NCBI RefSeq assembly: GCF_013009555.1
Contig: NZ_CP046176.1
Location: forward strand, 775,501 to 839,500
Reading direction: 5' to 3'
Source of the DNA: Phocaeicola dorei
GTDB lineage: Bacteria; Bacteroidota; Bacteroidia; Bacteroidales; Bacteroidaceae
DNA length: 64,000 nt
How positions within the stretch are numbered: position 1 is the stretch's first letter; the number at the start of each line of letters is the position of its first letter. The notes beneath the pieces are model-generated. The model was given only the letters and a program-made list of their open reading frames with translations, was not told where the DNA came from and did not search any database. This document shows positions 17,219 through 26,678 of this stretch, piece by piece. Both the position numbers and the translations under genes were made by a program.

Positions 17219-18658
17219 ATGAAAGAGAATTTTCAAATCCATATTTGGTTGGGCTTATTGTTATGTCTGTTAGGTATGTCATGTTCGGATGATACTCCGG
17301 CTAAAGGAAATGAACCGGGAAATGGCAACACGGAGTTGGAAGTCAATGAGTGGATAGAGAGTGTCATGCGCAGTGATTATTTGTGGAATAACGACATTCC
17401 TGCTCAAGATAAATTGGATTTCTCTGCTGATCCCCAAACATTTTTTAGCTCTATGCTCAGTTTGAAAGATGGAAAGACGAGAAACGGAAAGCATCTTTAT
17501 TATTATTCTTATATGGAGAAGAATAAAGATTATAAAGCACGTACCAGCATTGATGCGGATGATACTTATGGTATGGAGTTTACTTTATTTAATGTTGTAA
17601 ACGATAGTAATCAACCTTTAGGATATTATTATGCCCGTATCCTGTATGTTCTTCCTAATAGTCCGGCATCAAGTGCAGGTTTGGAAAGAGGGGATTGGAT
17701 CGTGGGTGTTAAAGGGAAAAATAATATTAATTCCGATAATTATGGAATCTTATTAAATGGGGATAGGACTCAATGGCTCGTCAAACGTGGCGATACAGAG
17801 GTCAGAACTATTGATATAGAAGCTTCCCGGGCCGTGGAGGACAATCCCTTATTCTATCACAATGTATATACTCGGGGAGATAAAAAGATAGGGTATTTGG
17901 TTTATAATCATTTTACTCCCGGACCGAATGGGTATTCGGATCGTACCTATGATGAGGAAATGAAGAAGATATTTGCCGGATTTCAGGCACAAGGTGTGAA
18001 CGAATTTGTGTTGGACTTGCGATATAATGGAGGTGGATATGAGAATTCTGCTAATATGCTTGCAGGACTCCTCATACCAGAAGCTTCTCGAAAAAAAGTA
18101 TTTGCTGTTTTCTCTGACAATAAAGGACAATCCTATTCTAATGATTTTTGTGTGGAGACGAAAGGAACGGCAGGTTACTTGAAACTTAATTCCAATCGAA
18201 TTTATATATTGACAAGCCAAAGTACGGCTTCTTCTTCGGAAGTCGTTATTAACAGCCTCAACCCATTTATGGATGTTATCCTTATTGGCGAATTGACAGA
18301 AGGAAAAAATGTAGGAATGGAGATGCAGAAAAATGATAAATATGAATGGATGTATTGGCCTATTACATTGAGAGTGACTAATGCGGTGAATTATGACTAC
18401 AGTGCCGGTTTTAAACCGGATATAGAATGGAACGAGTATGATTTGACTCAAAATCCGACGGACGCTTTATTACCATTGGGTGATCCGGATGAATTCATGC
18501 TGGGTAAAGCCATCTCCTTGATTACAGGAGTAAAACGATCAGCCAGAGGCATGAATACGTTATCTAAATCGATTATGAGGGGGGAATCTGTGTATCAATC
18601 GACAGAACGTCATGCCACTGGAGGAATGTTGATGGTTCCTGAAGGGAAGGACAACTAA
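17219..18658 (+). CDS. S41 family peptidase, lipoprotein
   Basis: A 479-residue lipoprotein (MKENFQIHIWLGLLLCLLG, lipobox LGMSC). An N-terminal helical cap (about 35-110) is followed by a PDZ-like segment (ILYVLPNSPASSAGLERGDWIVGVKG) and the tail-specific protease core. The core shows FVLDLRYNGGGYENSANML and the catalytic serine region STASSSEVVINSL. The probable lysine is at GEVTEGKNVG-like residues (GELTEGKNVGME). The family cleaves proteins from the C-terminal side in the periplasm. It converges with birA and its stop overlaps the birA stop by 4 bp. Confidence 0.9.
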   Translation: MKENFQIHIWLGLLLCLLGMSCSDDTPAKGNEPGNGNTELEVNEWIESVMRSDYLWNNDIPAQDKLDFSADPQTFFSSMLSLKDGKTRNGKHLYYYSYMEKNKDYKARTSIDADDTYGMEFTLFNVVNDSNQPLGYYYARILYVLPNSPASSAGLERGDWIVGVKGKNNINSDNYGILLNGDRTQWLVKRGDTEVRTIDIEASRAVEDNPLFYHNVYTRGDKKIGYLVYNHFTPGPNGYSDRTYDEEMKKIFAGFQAQGVNEFVLDLRYNGGGYENSANMLAGLLIPEASRKKVFAVFSDNKGQSYSNDFCVETKGTAGYLKLNSNRIYILTSQSTASSSEVVINSLNPFMDVILIGELTEGKNVGMEMQKNDKYEWMYWPITLRVTNAVNYDYSAGFKPDIEWNEYDLTQNPTDALLPLGDPDEFMLGKAISLITGVKRSARGMNTLSKSIMRGESVYQSTERHATGGMLMVPEGKDN

Positions 18659-19422
18659 AGGATATATTTAACTTCTTTGAAGGTATATTTTCTAAGAGAA
18701 CCGTTTTTATCTTTCAGAATCAAATGTCCGTCGGGTTCCACACGGATCAGTTTGGCAGTAAACTCTCCTTTTGCATCGCAATAGGGGTGATAACCTTCCT
18801 TGCGATATTGTGCTTTCAGGTAGTATTCCTGAATTTTGGTGATGATATCAGTTTCTCTGTTTTCTATCCGGGAATAGAGGTTTATGATATGTTCCAATAC
18901 GCTGTTTAAAACTTCCATTCTGTCTGTTTCCTTTTGAGTAATTTGTCTTAATGAAACAGGGTTGGGGGCGGATGAATGAAATTCTTCCTGGTTAATATTG
19001 ATTCCTATTCCAACAATGCTTTGTGAAATTTGGCTTCCTGTTAAATCATTTTCAATCAATATGCCGACTATTTTTTTGTCTTTCCAATAGATATCATTGG
19101 GCCATTTTATTTGCAGGCAATCTGCATGGACGTAATGGGCCAATGCGGTACGAATGGCAGAAGCTACCGCCATAGATAAAATGAACTGACTGGCGGGGGC
19201 GATTGTTTGGGGATAAAATACAGTGCTGAATGTCAGATTCTTGCCATATTCTGATTCCCATGAATTCCCACGCTGCCCTTTTCCGGCGGTTTGATATTCT
19301 GCCATAAGCGTGGTGAATTCCTTGATTTCTTTTTCCTGACAAAGTTCTGCAAGTCGGTCGTTTGTAGAGGTTACAGTTTCTTCTTTTAAGATTTTGCTTA
19401 ACCAGTTAGGGGATTTCATCAT
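18655..19422 (-). CDS. birA: Biotin--[acetyl-CoA-carboxylase] ligase
   Basis: A 255-residue biotin protein ligase without the N-terminal repressor domain (class I). The active-site loop GKGQRGNSWESEYGKNLTFS corresponds to the GRGRxGRxW motif, here with Gln and Asn. KWPNDIYWKDKKIVGILIE is the conserved KWPND segment. It attaches biotin to the carboxylase carrier protein. It is the last gene of a yraN - mmcQ-like - birA operon and overlaps the preceding gene by 17 bp. Absence of an HTH domain means it should not regulate transcription directly. Confidence 0.93.
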   Translation of the reverse strand: MMKSPNWLSKILKEETVTSTNDRLAELCQEKEIKEFTTLMAEYQTAGKGQRGNSWESEYGKNLTFSTVFYPQTIAPASQFILSMAVASAIRTALAHYVHADCLQIKWPNDIYWKDKKIVGILIENDLTGSQISQSIVGIGININQEEFHSSAPNPVSLRQITQKETDRMEVLNSVLEHIINLYSRIENRETDIITKIQEYYLKAQYRKEGYHPYCDAKGEFTAKLIRVEPDGHLILKDKNGSLRKYTFKEVKYIL

Positions 19423-19762
19423 ATTCTTTTTTAAGTTTACGGGTGAATTTTTTGATAACCTCTTCGTATGAGTGGTCTATCAGTAATAAAATCAGTTTGT
19501 CGTCAATGTCACCTTGTAATGATACTTGGTTCCAATATTTCTTATTGAAGTGATAGGCTCCTTCAATGCCGGAATGATGTTCTCTTAATTCCAAGGCATA
19601 TTCGGGTTTACATTTTAAAGATAGCCATTCCGGGTTGTCCAATCCGATGCAGGCATACATTTTCCCCATGACTTTGAATACTAAGGTGACATTATCAAAA
19701 GGAAATTCTTCTGTTGTTCCTTTCTTTCTGATACAGTAATCGCGTATTGTTTCTATGTCCAT
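19406..19762 (-). CDS. MmcQ/YjbR family DNA-binding-like protein
   Basis: A 118-residue protein with the family pattern: an N-terminal MDIETIRDYCIRKKGTTEEFPF, then VFKVMGKMYACIGL and a C-terminal KKYWNQVSLQGDID followed by a helix. YjbR-like proteins have a CyaY-like fold and are often called DNA-binding, but the molecular role is unclear. I took the ATG at 19762 because it gives the usual family start (MDIETIRDYC). It lies between yraN and birA, with a short spacer and an overlap respectively. Confidence 0.85.
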   Translation of the reverse strand: MDIETIRDYCIRKKGTTEEFPFDNVTLVFKVMGKMYACIGLDNPEWLSLKCKPEYALELREHHSGIEGAYHFNKKYWNQVSLQGDIDDKLILLLIDHSYEEVIKKFTRKLKKEYDEIP

Positions 19763-19779
19763 ATATAATGTATATATTT

Positions 19780-20145
19780 CTACCAAATCGGAGGATAAAA
19801 GGCTTCTTCAATATGCTCTATAGTGAAAGGAGCCTTTTCGCCCACTAAGGTGATGATATCAAAACGTACAGGTAAATCTACTGAGAACTTGCGCAAGTAT
19901 GCATCAGTTGAAGCTATGATTCTGCGAATTTTCTTATCTGTTACTGCATCTTCCGGATTACCGAATCTAGTATTCTTGCGGGTCTTTACCTCTATAACAA
20001 TTAGTTCGTTTCGATATTCGGCGACAATATCCAGTTCTTTTTTCCCGCAATGCCAATTCCGGTGGCGGATGGAATATCCTTTATCTATGAGATATGCAGC
20101 GGCCTCTTCTTCTCCCTCCTTGCCAAATTCGTTGTGTTCTGCCAT
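19780..20145 (-). CDS. YraN/UPF0102 family endonuclease-like protein
   Basis: A 121-residue protein with the nuclease-fold pattern GKEGEEEAAAYLIDKGY, then ELDIVAEYRNELIVIEVKTRK. The D and ExK residues fit the PD-(D/E)XK layout seen in UPF0102. The cellular role is not settled. It is the first gene of the operon, with a -7 element (TATTTTTG at 20162-20169) and a short leader. Confidence 0.9.
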   Translation of the reverse strand: MAEHNEFGKEGEEEAAAYLIDKGYSIRHRNWHCGKKELDIVAEYRNELIVIEVKTRKNTRFGNPEDAVTDKKIRRIIASTDAYLRKFSVDLPVRFDIITLVGEKAPFTIEHIEEAFYPPIW

Positions 20146-20161
20146 TCTGTTTCTTTTTGCA

Positions 20162-20169
20162 CAAAAATA
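20162..20169 (-). promoter_or_regulatory. Promoter -7 element for yraN-mmcQ-birA
   Basis: TATTTTTG on the minus strand, 16 bp before the yraN ATG. Confidence 0.6.
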
Positions 20170-20204
20170 CTCTTTTTTATGCTTTGTATTTACAGAAGTA
20201 AAGC

Positions 20205-20212
20205 TAATTTTG
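20205..20212 (+). promoter_or_regulatory. Promoter -7 element for the small HTH/RHH gene and tadA
   Basis: TAATTTTG on the plus strand, with TTTG 18 bp further upstream (20183-20186) as a possible -33 element. It ends 8 bp before the ATG at 20221, so the transcript would be almost leaderless. Confidence 0.6.
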
Positions 20213-20220
20213 CAGAGAAT

Positions 20221-20454
20221 ATGGCAAACAACGTAAAAAAGAGGGTAAAAGTACCGGCATCAACCCCTAAACGCAAGCAGCGTATGGTATGTCTGATGAG
20301 TGAAGAGGAGGTACGGATTGTGGATTGTTATCTTAAAAAATATAAGATAACCAATAAGGCGCGTTGGTTACGCGAAACAGTATTGACTTTTATCCATCAG
20401 AAGATGGAAGAGGATTATCCTACGTTGTTTAATGAACATGATATGAGAAGATAA
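20221..20454 (+). CDS. Small basic protein, ribbon-helix-helix-like
   Basis: A 77-residue basic protein. A Lys/Arg-rich N-terminus (VKKRVKVPASTPKRKQ) is followed by RMVCLMSEEEVRIVDCYL and ARWLRETVLTFIHQKM. This strand-helix-helix pattern resembles ribbon-helix-helix DNA-binding proteins, including relaxosome accessory proteins, but the match is only by eye. The start at 20221 is fixed by the promoter immediately upstream; longer in-frame starts would lie inside yraN. It is 1 bp from tadA and likely cotranscribed. Function unknown. Confidence 0.7.
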   Translation: MANNVKKRVKVPASTPKRKQRMVCLMSEEEVRIVDCYLKKYKITNKARWLRETVLTFIHQKMEEDYPTLFNEHDMRR

Positions 20455-20455
20455 G

Positions 20456-20890
20456 ATGGCAGATGATACCTATTATATGAAACAAGCCTTGATGGAGGCT
20501 GTAAAAGCAGCTGAACAGGGAGAAGTTCCGGTGGGGGCGGTGGTAGTCTGTCGTGACCGCATCATTGGCCGTGGCCATAATCTGACAGAAACATTGAATG
20601 ATGTTACAGCTCATGCCGAAATGCAGGCTGTTACTGCTGCGGCTAATACATTGGGGGGAAAATACCTGAATGAATGTACTTTGTATGTCACAGTGGAACC
20701 GTGTGTGATGTGTGCCGGTGCTATAGCTTGGGCACAGACAGGAAAACTTGTCTTTGGTGCTGAAGATCCAAAGAGGGGATATCAAAAATATGCTCCCGAT
20801 GCCTTGCACCCAAAGACGATCGTGGTGAAAGGAATACTTGCCGATGAATGTGCCCGATTGATGAAAGATTTCTTTAAGAAAAAACGATGA
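20456..20890 (+). CDS. tadA: tRNA-specific adenosine deaminase (TadA-like)
   Basis: A 144-residue zinc deaminase. The catalytic His-Ala-Glu is in TAHAEMQAV and the two zinc cysteines in EPCVMCAGA, both intact. PVGAVVV near the N-terminus is typical. The enzyme makes inosine at the wobble position of tRNA-Arg(ACG). The C-terminal helix is lysine rich (MKDFFKKKR), consistent with RNA binding. It follows the small basic protein gene directly. A related cytosine or guanine deaminase role cannot be fully excluded. Confidence 0.9.
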   Translation: MADDTYYMKQALMEAVKAAEQGEVPVGAVVVCRDRIIGRGHNLTETLNDVTAHAEMQAVTAAANTLGGKYLNECTLYVTVEPCVMCAGAIAWAQTGKLVFGAEDPKRGYQKYAPDALHPKTIVVKGILADECARLMKDFFKKKR

Positions 20891-20893
20891 TTC

Positions 20894-21190
20894 TTATTTC
20901 ACCTCTTCATAATCTACATACTCTCCCTCATCCTCATCAAAGATTTTTTTTCTGTTTCCCGACGAATGAGAACGTCTATTTGAAGAAGAGGATTCTGCAA
21001 AATTCTCATTCTCGTCATTCGCTTGATTCTGAGTATATGTATTTTGTTTCTGGTGGGTGGAAGTTCGATTTTGATAGGGGGGACGTTTGCCGATCCCGAA
21101 CAATACACGCAAAATGTTACCTAATATAGTGAAGCCGATAAAAACAATCAGCAGAAAAATAATAAGTAGAAAGCCTAAAAATCCAAACAT
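20894..21190 (-). CDS. DUF4834 family small membrane protein
   Basis: A 98-residue protein with one hydrophobic N-terminal segment (FGFLGFLLIIFLLIVFIGF) followed by a polar, Asn/Ser/Glu-rich tail that ends GEYVDYEEVK. This is the pattern of the Bacteroidetes DUF4834 family. It is the last gene after psd and pssA on the same strand, 52 bp after pssA, which hints at a membrane-related role. Function unknown. Confidence 0.8.
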   Translation of the reverse strand: MFGFLGFLLIIFLLIVFIGFTILGNILRVLFGIGKRPPYQNRTSTHQKQNTYTQNQANDENENFAESSSSNRRSHSSGNRKKIFDEDEGEYVDYEEVK

Positions 21191-21242
21191 AGTAATTTCT
21201 TTTTTTATATATCACGTACAACAAGCGTGCCACGTTTATTGT

Positions 21243-21950
21243 TTACGCTCTTTTTTTAGTTAAAAGAGATAGAATGATATACCACAGGATGATAGCTGCA
21301 AAACTGCTGATTTTAAAAAAAATCAACAGGGGGATGCATACAATGAGGAAAATATAGCTGACTTTGTTCTGTTTCCAGGCAAGACTCTTGAATTTTAATG
21401 AGAACATTGGGATTTCTGCCACCAGCAATAATGACATAATAACTACCAAAATGAAAAGATATGCCGCATTAAAAGAATCGGATATAAGGAAAGAATGTGC
21501 TCCTACAGTCAATGATCCCCAAAATAAAGCATTAGCCGGAGTGGGCATACCAATAAAACTACTGCTCTGACGTGGGTCTATATTGAACTTGCCTAAACGC
21601 AAAGCTGAAAATACGGAAATAAGGAATGCGGTATAAGGCATATAATCGGCAACAGGCAATAGAAAATCAGGATAGTGTACCTCTTTAAATAAGGAAAAGA
21701 CAATGGCGGAAGGAGCGAATCCAAAAGTGATGTCATCGGCCAACGAGTCTAATTCTTTTCCTAAAGGACCTGATACTTTGAACAAACGTGCCAACATGCC
21801 ATCAAAGAAATCAAATACAGCACCTAGTATAATAAAAGAGATGGCCAAGGTATAGTCTTCATTAAATGCCATGACACTGGCAATACAACCGGAGAATAGA
21901 TTACAGCAAGTTACTGCGTTAGGAATGTGGCGTGTGATACAGTTTGCCAT
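21243..21950 (-). CDS. pssA: CDP-diacylglycerol--serine O-phosphatidyltransferase
   Basis: A 235-residue integral membrane enzyme with six to seven hydrophobic segments. The CDP-alcohol phosphatidyltransferase motif is complete: DFFDGMLARLFKVSGPLGKE followed by LDSLADD gives the pattern D-G-(x)2-A-R-(x)8-G-(x)3-D-(x)3-D. It makes phosphatidylserine, the precursor for the decarboxylase encoded just upstream (12-bp spacing), so the two genes make phosphatidylethanolamine together. Confidence 0.95.
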   Translation of the reverse strand: MANCITRHIPNAVTCCNLFSGCIASVMAFNEDYTLAISFIILGAVFDFFDGMLARLFKVSGPLGKELDSLADDITFGFAPSAIVFSLFKEVHYPDFLLPVADYMPYTAFLISVFSALRLGKFNIDPRQSSSFIGMPTPANALFWGSLTVGAHSFLISDSFNAAYLFILVVIMSLLLVAEIPMFSLKFKSLAWKQNKVSYIFLIVCIPLLIFFKISSFAAIILWYIILSLLTKKRA

Positions 21951-21961
21951 TGGTGATTTTT

Positions 21962-22648
21962 TTATTTTAGTTTAGCAATGACGGTTTCGTTACCTACAGT
22001 CGCTTGTCCCATCTTGACACAGACTTCGGTTCCTAGGGGAAGATAAACATCTACACGCGAACCGAATTTAATAAAACCCATGTGTTCATCAATGTAGCAA
22101 TCTTCTCCTACTTCGGCATAGGTCACGATTCGACGGGCTATTGCTCCTGCTATTTGGCGCGCCATGACGGTATGTCCTTCGGGAGTTTCAATAACGACCA
22201 TAGAACGTTCATTTTCCGTACTGGCCTTAGGCAGCCATGCTTTCATAAATTTACCGTTATGATGGTCTACATGTTTCACTACTCCGTCTACGGGATACCA
22301 ATTGGCATGTACATTGACAATGCTCATAAAAATAGAAATCATTAACCGGCGGTCATGAAAATATTCATGTTCGTCTACTTCTTCTATAACTACTATCCTT
22401 CCGTCTGCCGGGGCTACTACGATTTTTTCGGTGTCGTGCTCGAATAATCGAATGGGACAACGGAAAAAGTTAACCATTAACAGGTAAACAACGATACTTG
22501 CGGCGGCAAATATATAGAATGGAATTTTGCACTCAATTCCCCAAAACAACAGGGCATTGATACCAATTAATAGGCTGGCACTGACAATTAAGATGCTTGT
22601 TCCTTCTCTATGTAGTCTTATTTTCTTTAATTTCTTCAGTCGGTTCAT
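21962..22648 (-). CDS. psd: Phosphatidylserine decarboxylase proenzyme
   Basis: A 228-residue short-type (archaeal-like) phosphatidylserine decarboxylase. Two membrane segments (about 20-60) precede the enzyme core [16 protein letters not shown]. The GS self-cleavage site that yields the pyruvoyl group is in [17 protein letters not shown] use the ATG at 22648 ([16 protein letters not shown]), because the -7 element TATTTTTG at 22673-22680 overlaps the more upstream ATG. It is the first gene of psd-pssA-DUF4834. Confidence 0.94.
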   Translation of the reverse strand: MNRLKKLKKIRLHREGTSILIVSASLLIGINALLFWGIECKIPFYIFAAASIVVYLLMVNFFRCPIRLFEHDTEKIVVAPADGRIVVIEEVDEHEYFHDRRLMISIFMSIVNVHANWYPVDGVVKHVDHHNGKFMKAWLPKASTENERSMVVIETPEGHTVMARQIAGAIARRIVTYAEVGEDCYIDEHMGFIKFGSRVDVYLPLGTEVCVKMGQATVGNETVIAKLK

Positions 22649-22672
22649 GATTGTATAAAACCAATTATCGTG

Positions 22673-22680
22673 CAAAAATA
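22673..22680 (-). promoter_or_regulatory. Promoter -7 element for psd-pssA
   Basis: TATTTTTG on the minus strand, 24 bp before the chosen psd ATG. Confidence 0.6.
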
Positions 22681-22839
22681 AACTTATTTTGAAAACCCTG
22701 CAAATAAAAGTTGTTAGAAATGCCTATTTCGACTTCATTTAAGATAAAAAAAGCGAATGTTGATAACTTCTTCTTTATCTTTTTGCAGGTTTTATGAAAG
22801 CGGAGTATCTTTAGACAATTTTTTAGGAGAGTAACGATT

Positions 22840-25800
22840 ATGCAGGATTTTGTCCATTTACATGTCCATACCCAGTATTCCATCCTTGATGGCCAGGCGT
22901 CTATTCCACGTTTGGTAGACAAGGCTATGGCTGATGGAATGAAAGGTATAGCCGTAACAGACCATGGTGATATGTTCGGTATCAAGGAATTCTTCAATTA
23001 TGTGAATAAGAAGAATAGCAGTACTAACGGTGAGATAAAGGATTTGAAGAAAAGAATAGCCGGACTGGAAAAAGGTACGGTGGAATGTGATAATCCCGAG
23101 GCGGAACTTGTGGCGTGCAAGGAGAAGTTGGAGGCGGCAAAGAGGAAATTGTTTAAACCGATTTTCGGTTGTGAGATGTATGTGGCACGCCGTCGTTTAT
23201 TTAACAAAGAAGGAAAACCCGATCAAAGTGGTTATCACTTGGTAGTGCTTGCTAAAAATGAAAAAGGATACCACAACCTCATAAAATTAGTGTCAAAGGC
23301 ATGGACGGAAGGGTTCTATATGCGTCCGCGTACTGATCGTGTGGAATTGGAAAAATACCATGAAGGGCTGATTGTTTGTACAGCGTGTATTGCCGGAGAA
23401 GTGCCTAGAAATATAATAGCTGGAAAATATGAAGAGGCAGAGGAGGCTATCCAATGGTATAAACGTGTATTCGGAGATGATTTCTATTTGGAATTGCAAC
23501 GTCATAAAGCGACGGTTCCTCGTGCGAATCATGAAGCTTATAAATTGCAGCAAATTGCTAACGAAAAGTTGATAGAGTATTCTAGAAAATTCAATGTCAA
23601 GCTGGTTTGTACTAATGACGTTCACTTTGTAGATGAAGAGAATGCTGAAGCACACGACAGGCTGATCTGTCTGAGTACGGGTAAGGATTTGGATGATCCT
23701 AACCGTATGCTCTATTCAAAGCAAGAGTGGATGAAGACACGTGCCGAGATGAATGAAGTTTTCGCTGATGTCCCCGAGGCTCTTTCAAATACGGTGGATA
23801 TTTGTGATCAGGTGGAATTTTATAGTATAGATCATGCACCGATTATGCCTACTTTTGCTATTCCTGAAGATTTTGGGACAGAAGAGGGGTATCGGAAGAA
23901 ATATACAGAAAAGGACTTGTTTGATGAGTTCACTCAAGATGAAAACGGTAACGTGGTAATGAGTGAGGAGGCCGCCAAAGCCAAAATAGAGAAACTGGGT
24001 GGTTATGACAAACTCTATCGTATTAAACTGGAAGCTGATTATCTGAAGAAATTAGCGTTGGAAGGTGCGCACAAGCGTTATGGAGAAGTCTTGAATGAGG
24101 AAGTGCAGGAACGGATCAAATTCGAACTTCATATTATGAAGACGATGGGTTTTCCGGGTTACTTCTTGATTGTGCAGGATTTTATTCGTGCCGCGCGTGA
24201 AGAATTGGACGTGTCTGTAGGGCCGGGACGTGGATCGGCGGCAGGTTCTGCCGTAGCATATTGTTTGGGTATCACTAAAATAGACCCTATTGCATACGAT
24301 TTGCTGTTCGAACGTTTCCTGAATCCCGACCGTATTTCTTTGCCTGATATTGATGTGGATTTTGATGATGATGGTCGTGGACGAGTACTGAATTGGGTAA
24401 CTGAAAAATATGGTCAGGAAAAGGTGGCGCATATCATTACATATGGTACGATGGCAACCAAGCTAGCGATCAAGGATGTAGCCCGTGTACAGAAATTACC
24501 TTTATCGGAGTCTGACCGTTTGTGTAAGCTGGTTCCGGATAAGATTCCTGATAAAAAAATGAATTTGACTAATGCCATAGCTTATGTTCCTGAACTACAG
24601 GCAGCGGAAGTCTCACCTGATCCTATTTTGCGTGATACGATAAAGTATGCAAAGATGTTGGAGGGGAATGTCCGTAATACAGGTGTGCATGCGTGCGGTA
24701 CTATTATATGTCGAGATGATATAACGGACTGGGTGCCTGTAAGTACGGCAGATGATAAGGAAACCGGTGAAAAAATGCTGGTGACTCAGTATGAAGGTTC
24801 AGTTATTGAAGATACTGGATTGATCAAGATGGACTTTTTGGGTCTGAAGACTCTTTCTATTATCAAAGAGGCGATTGAAAATATTAAGCATAGTAAGGGG
24901 ATTATCTTGGACATTGACGAGGTTGACATTTCGGATCCTCCTACTTATGCTCTTTATAGTGAAGGACGGACGATTGGTACATTCCAGTTCGAATCTGCCG
25001 GTATGCAGAAATATTTGCGGGAATTGGAACCTAGTACTTTTGAGGATTTGATTGCGATGAATGCTCTTTATCGTCCGGGGCCTATGGATTATATTCCGGA
25101 CTTTATCGACCGTAAGCATGGCCGTAAGCCTATTGAGTATGATATTCCTATTATGGAGAAATATTTGAAAGATACATATGGTATTACGGTATATCAGGAG
25201 CAGGTCATGCTTTTATCACGTTTGTTGGCGGATTTCACTCGTGGCGAATCCGATGCCTTGCGTAAAGCAATGGGTAAAAAACTAAGAGATAAACTAGACC
25301 ATATGAAGCCTAAGTTTATTGAAGGCGGACGAAAGAACGGTCATGATCCCAAAGTACTTGAGAAGATTTGGACGGACTGGGAAAAGTTTGCTTCTTATGC
25401 ATTCAATAAATCTCATGCTACTTGTTATTCATGGGTGGCTTATCAGACTGCTTTTCTGAAAGCAAACTATCCCGCGGAATATATGGCAGCTACGATGAGC
25501 CGGAATATTTCGAATATCACGGAAATTACTAAATTGATGGATGAGAGTAAGGCGACTGGCATCATGACCAAGGGACCCGATGTGAATGAAAGTTATCTGA
25601 AGTTTTCTGTGAACCGTAAAGGGGATATCCGTTTTGGGCTGGGAGCCATTAAGGGAGTGGGGGAAAGTGCTGTGCAGTCTATCCTTGAAGAACGTGAGAG
25701 AAATGGAGAATATAAAGATATTTTCGATTTTGTACAGCGTGTAAATCTTTCGGCTTGTAATCGTAAGAATATAGAAAACTTGGCTTTGGCAGGTGCTTTT

Positions 25801-26637
25801 GATAGTTTCACGGGAATAAAGCGTGAAGACTTCTTTGTAAAGAACGCTAAGGATGAAACCTTTACCGAAGTTTTGGTACGTTATGGAAATAAGTATCAGA
25901 TGGATAAAGCCGCAGCTGCAAATTCTTTGTTTGGAGGTGAGAATCAAGTGGATATTGCTACTCCCGAAATCATTCCGTCTCCTGCATGGGGGGATTTGGA
26001 ACGTTTGAATAAAGAACGTGATTTGGTAGGTATCTATCTTTCTGCCCATCCGTTGGATGAGTATGCTGTTATATTAGAGAATGTATGTAATGTCCACATG
26101 GCGGAACTTGCCGATTTAACCCCTTTGCAGAACAGAGACTTAACCATGGGGGGGATTGTGAGTGCAGTGCGTGAGGGATATACCAAGACGGGAAAACCAT
26201 ACGGTATTGCTAAAGTGGAAGATTATTCGGGCTCAGCGGAATTTGCTTTCTTCGGTAATGAATGGGTAGAGAAGAAGAACTTTTTTATGACTGGTATGTT
26301 TTTATTTATGCGAGGGAAATGTCAGCCAAAACAATGGCGGCAGGAAGAATGGGAGGTGAAGATAAGTACTATTGAATTATTACCAGAAGTAAAGGAAAAG
26401 ATTATTGAGAAACTTACAGTTTCAGCTCCTTTGTCTGCATTGGATGAAGAGCTGATAACGGAGTTTTCAGCCTTAATCAAGGCAAATCCCGGTAATGCAG
26501 AGCTTTATTTTCATGTAATGGATGAGGATGGACAAATGTATGTCAATCTGATGTCACGTACTATGAAGATTTCGGTTCAAAAAGAGATCATGACTTATTT
26601 AAAGAGCCAACCACAGCTCTCTTACAAAATTAATTAG
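22840..26637 (+). CDS. dnaE: DNA polymerase III alpha subunit
   Basis: A 1265-residue replicative polymerase of the DnaE1 type. The PHP domain opens with HLHVHTQYSILDG and AVTDHGDMFGIKEF. The palm holds GPGRGSAAGSAVAYCLG (about 460) and the catalytic PDIDVDF (about 501-507). The little-finger and beta-clamp-binding regions follow, and an OB-type domain sits near 1080-1150. The PHP metal-binding histidines are mostly kept. An AGGAG sequence lies 11 bp before the ATG. The gene is divergent from psd and followed by trxA. Confidence 0.98.
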   Translation: MQDFVHLHVHTQYSILDGQASIPRLVDKAMADGMKGIAVTDHGDMFGIKEFFNYVNKKNSSTNGEIKDLKKRIAGLEKGTVECDNPEAELVACKEKLEAAKRKLFKPIFGCEMYVARRRLFNKEGKPDQSGYHLVVLAKNEKGYHNLIKLVSKAWTEGFYMRPRTDRVELEKYHEGLIVCTACIAGEVPRNIIAGKYEEAEEAIQWYKRVFGDDFYLELQRHKATVPRANHEAYKLQQIANEKLIEYSRKFNVKLVCTNDVHFVDEENAEAHDRLICLSTGKDLDDPNRMLYSKQEWMKTRAEMNEVFADVPEALSNTVDICDQVEFYSIDHAPIMPTFAIPEDFGTEEGYRKKYTEKDLFDEFTQDENGNVVMSEEAAKAKIEKLGGYDKLYRIKLEADYLKKLALEGAHKRYGEVLNEEVQERIKFELHIMKTMGFPGYFLIVQDFIRAAREELDVSVGPGRGSAAGSAVAYCLGITKIDPIAYDLLFERFLNPDRISLPDIDVDFDDDGRGRVLNWVTEKYGQEKVAHIITYGTMATKLAIKDVARVQKLPLSESDRLCKLVPDKIPDKKMNLTNAIAYVPELQAAEVSPDPILRDTIKYAKMLEGNVRNTGVHACGTIICRDDITDWVPVSTADDKETGEKMLVTQYEGSVIEDTGLIKMDFLGLKTLSIIKEAIENIKHSKGIILDIDEVDISDPPTYALYSEGRTIGTFQFESAGMQKYLRELEPSTFEDLIAMNALYRPGPMDYIPDFIDRKHGRKPIEYDIPIMEKYLKDTYGITVYQEQVMLLSRLLADFTRGESDALRKAMGKKLRDKLDHMKPKFIEGGRKNGHDPKVLEKIWTDWEKFASYAFNKSHATCYSWVAYQTAFLKANYPAEYMAATMSRNISNITEITKLMDESKATGIMTKGPDVNESYLKFSVNRKGDIRFGLGAIKGVGESAVQSILEERERNGEYKDIFDFVQRVNLSACNRKNIENLALAGAFDSFTGIKREDFFVKNAKDETFTEVLVRYGNKYQMDKAAAANSLFGGENQVDIATPEIIPSPAWGDLERLNKERDLVGIYLSAHPLDEYAVILENVCNVHMAELADLTPLQNRDLTMGGIVSAVREGYTKTGKPYGIAKVEDYSGSAEFAFFGNEWVEKKNFFMTGMFLFMRGKCQPKQWRQEEWEVKISTIELLPEVKEKIIEKLTVSAPLSALDEELITEFSALIKANPGNAELYFHVMDEDGQMYVNLMSRTMKISVQKEIMTYLKSQPQLSYKIN

Positions 26638-26645
26638 TATATTTG
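26638..26645 (+). promoter_or_regulatory. Promoter -7 element for trxA
   Basis: TATATTTG starts right after the dnaE stop codon and 33 bp before the trxA ATG, so trxA can be transcribed on its own. Confidence 0.6.
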
Positions 26646-26678
26646 CGCTAACATTTTAAATAACTAAGTATAATAATT

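Noticed and set aside
20050..20220. An N-terminal extension of the small RHH-like protein
   Set aside because: It would be the antisense of yraN, and a good promoter lies just before the ATG at 20221.
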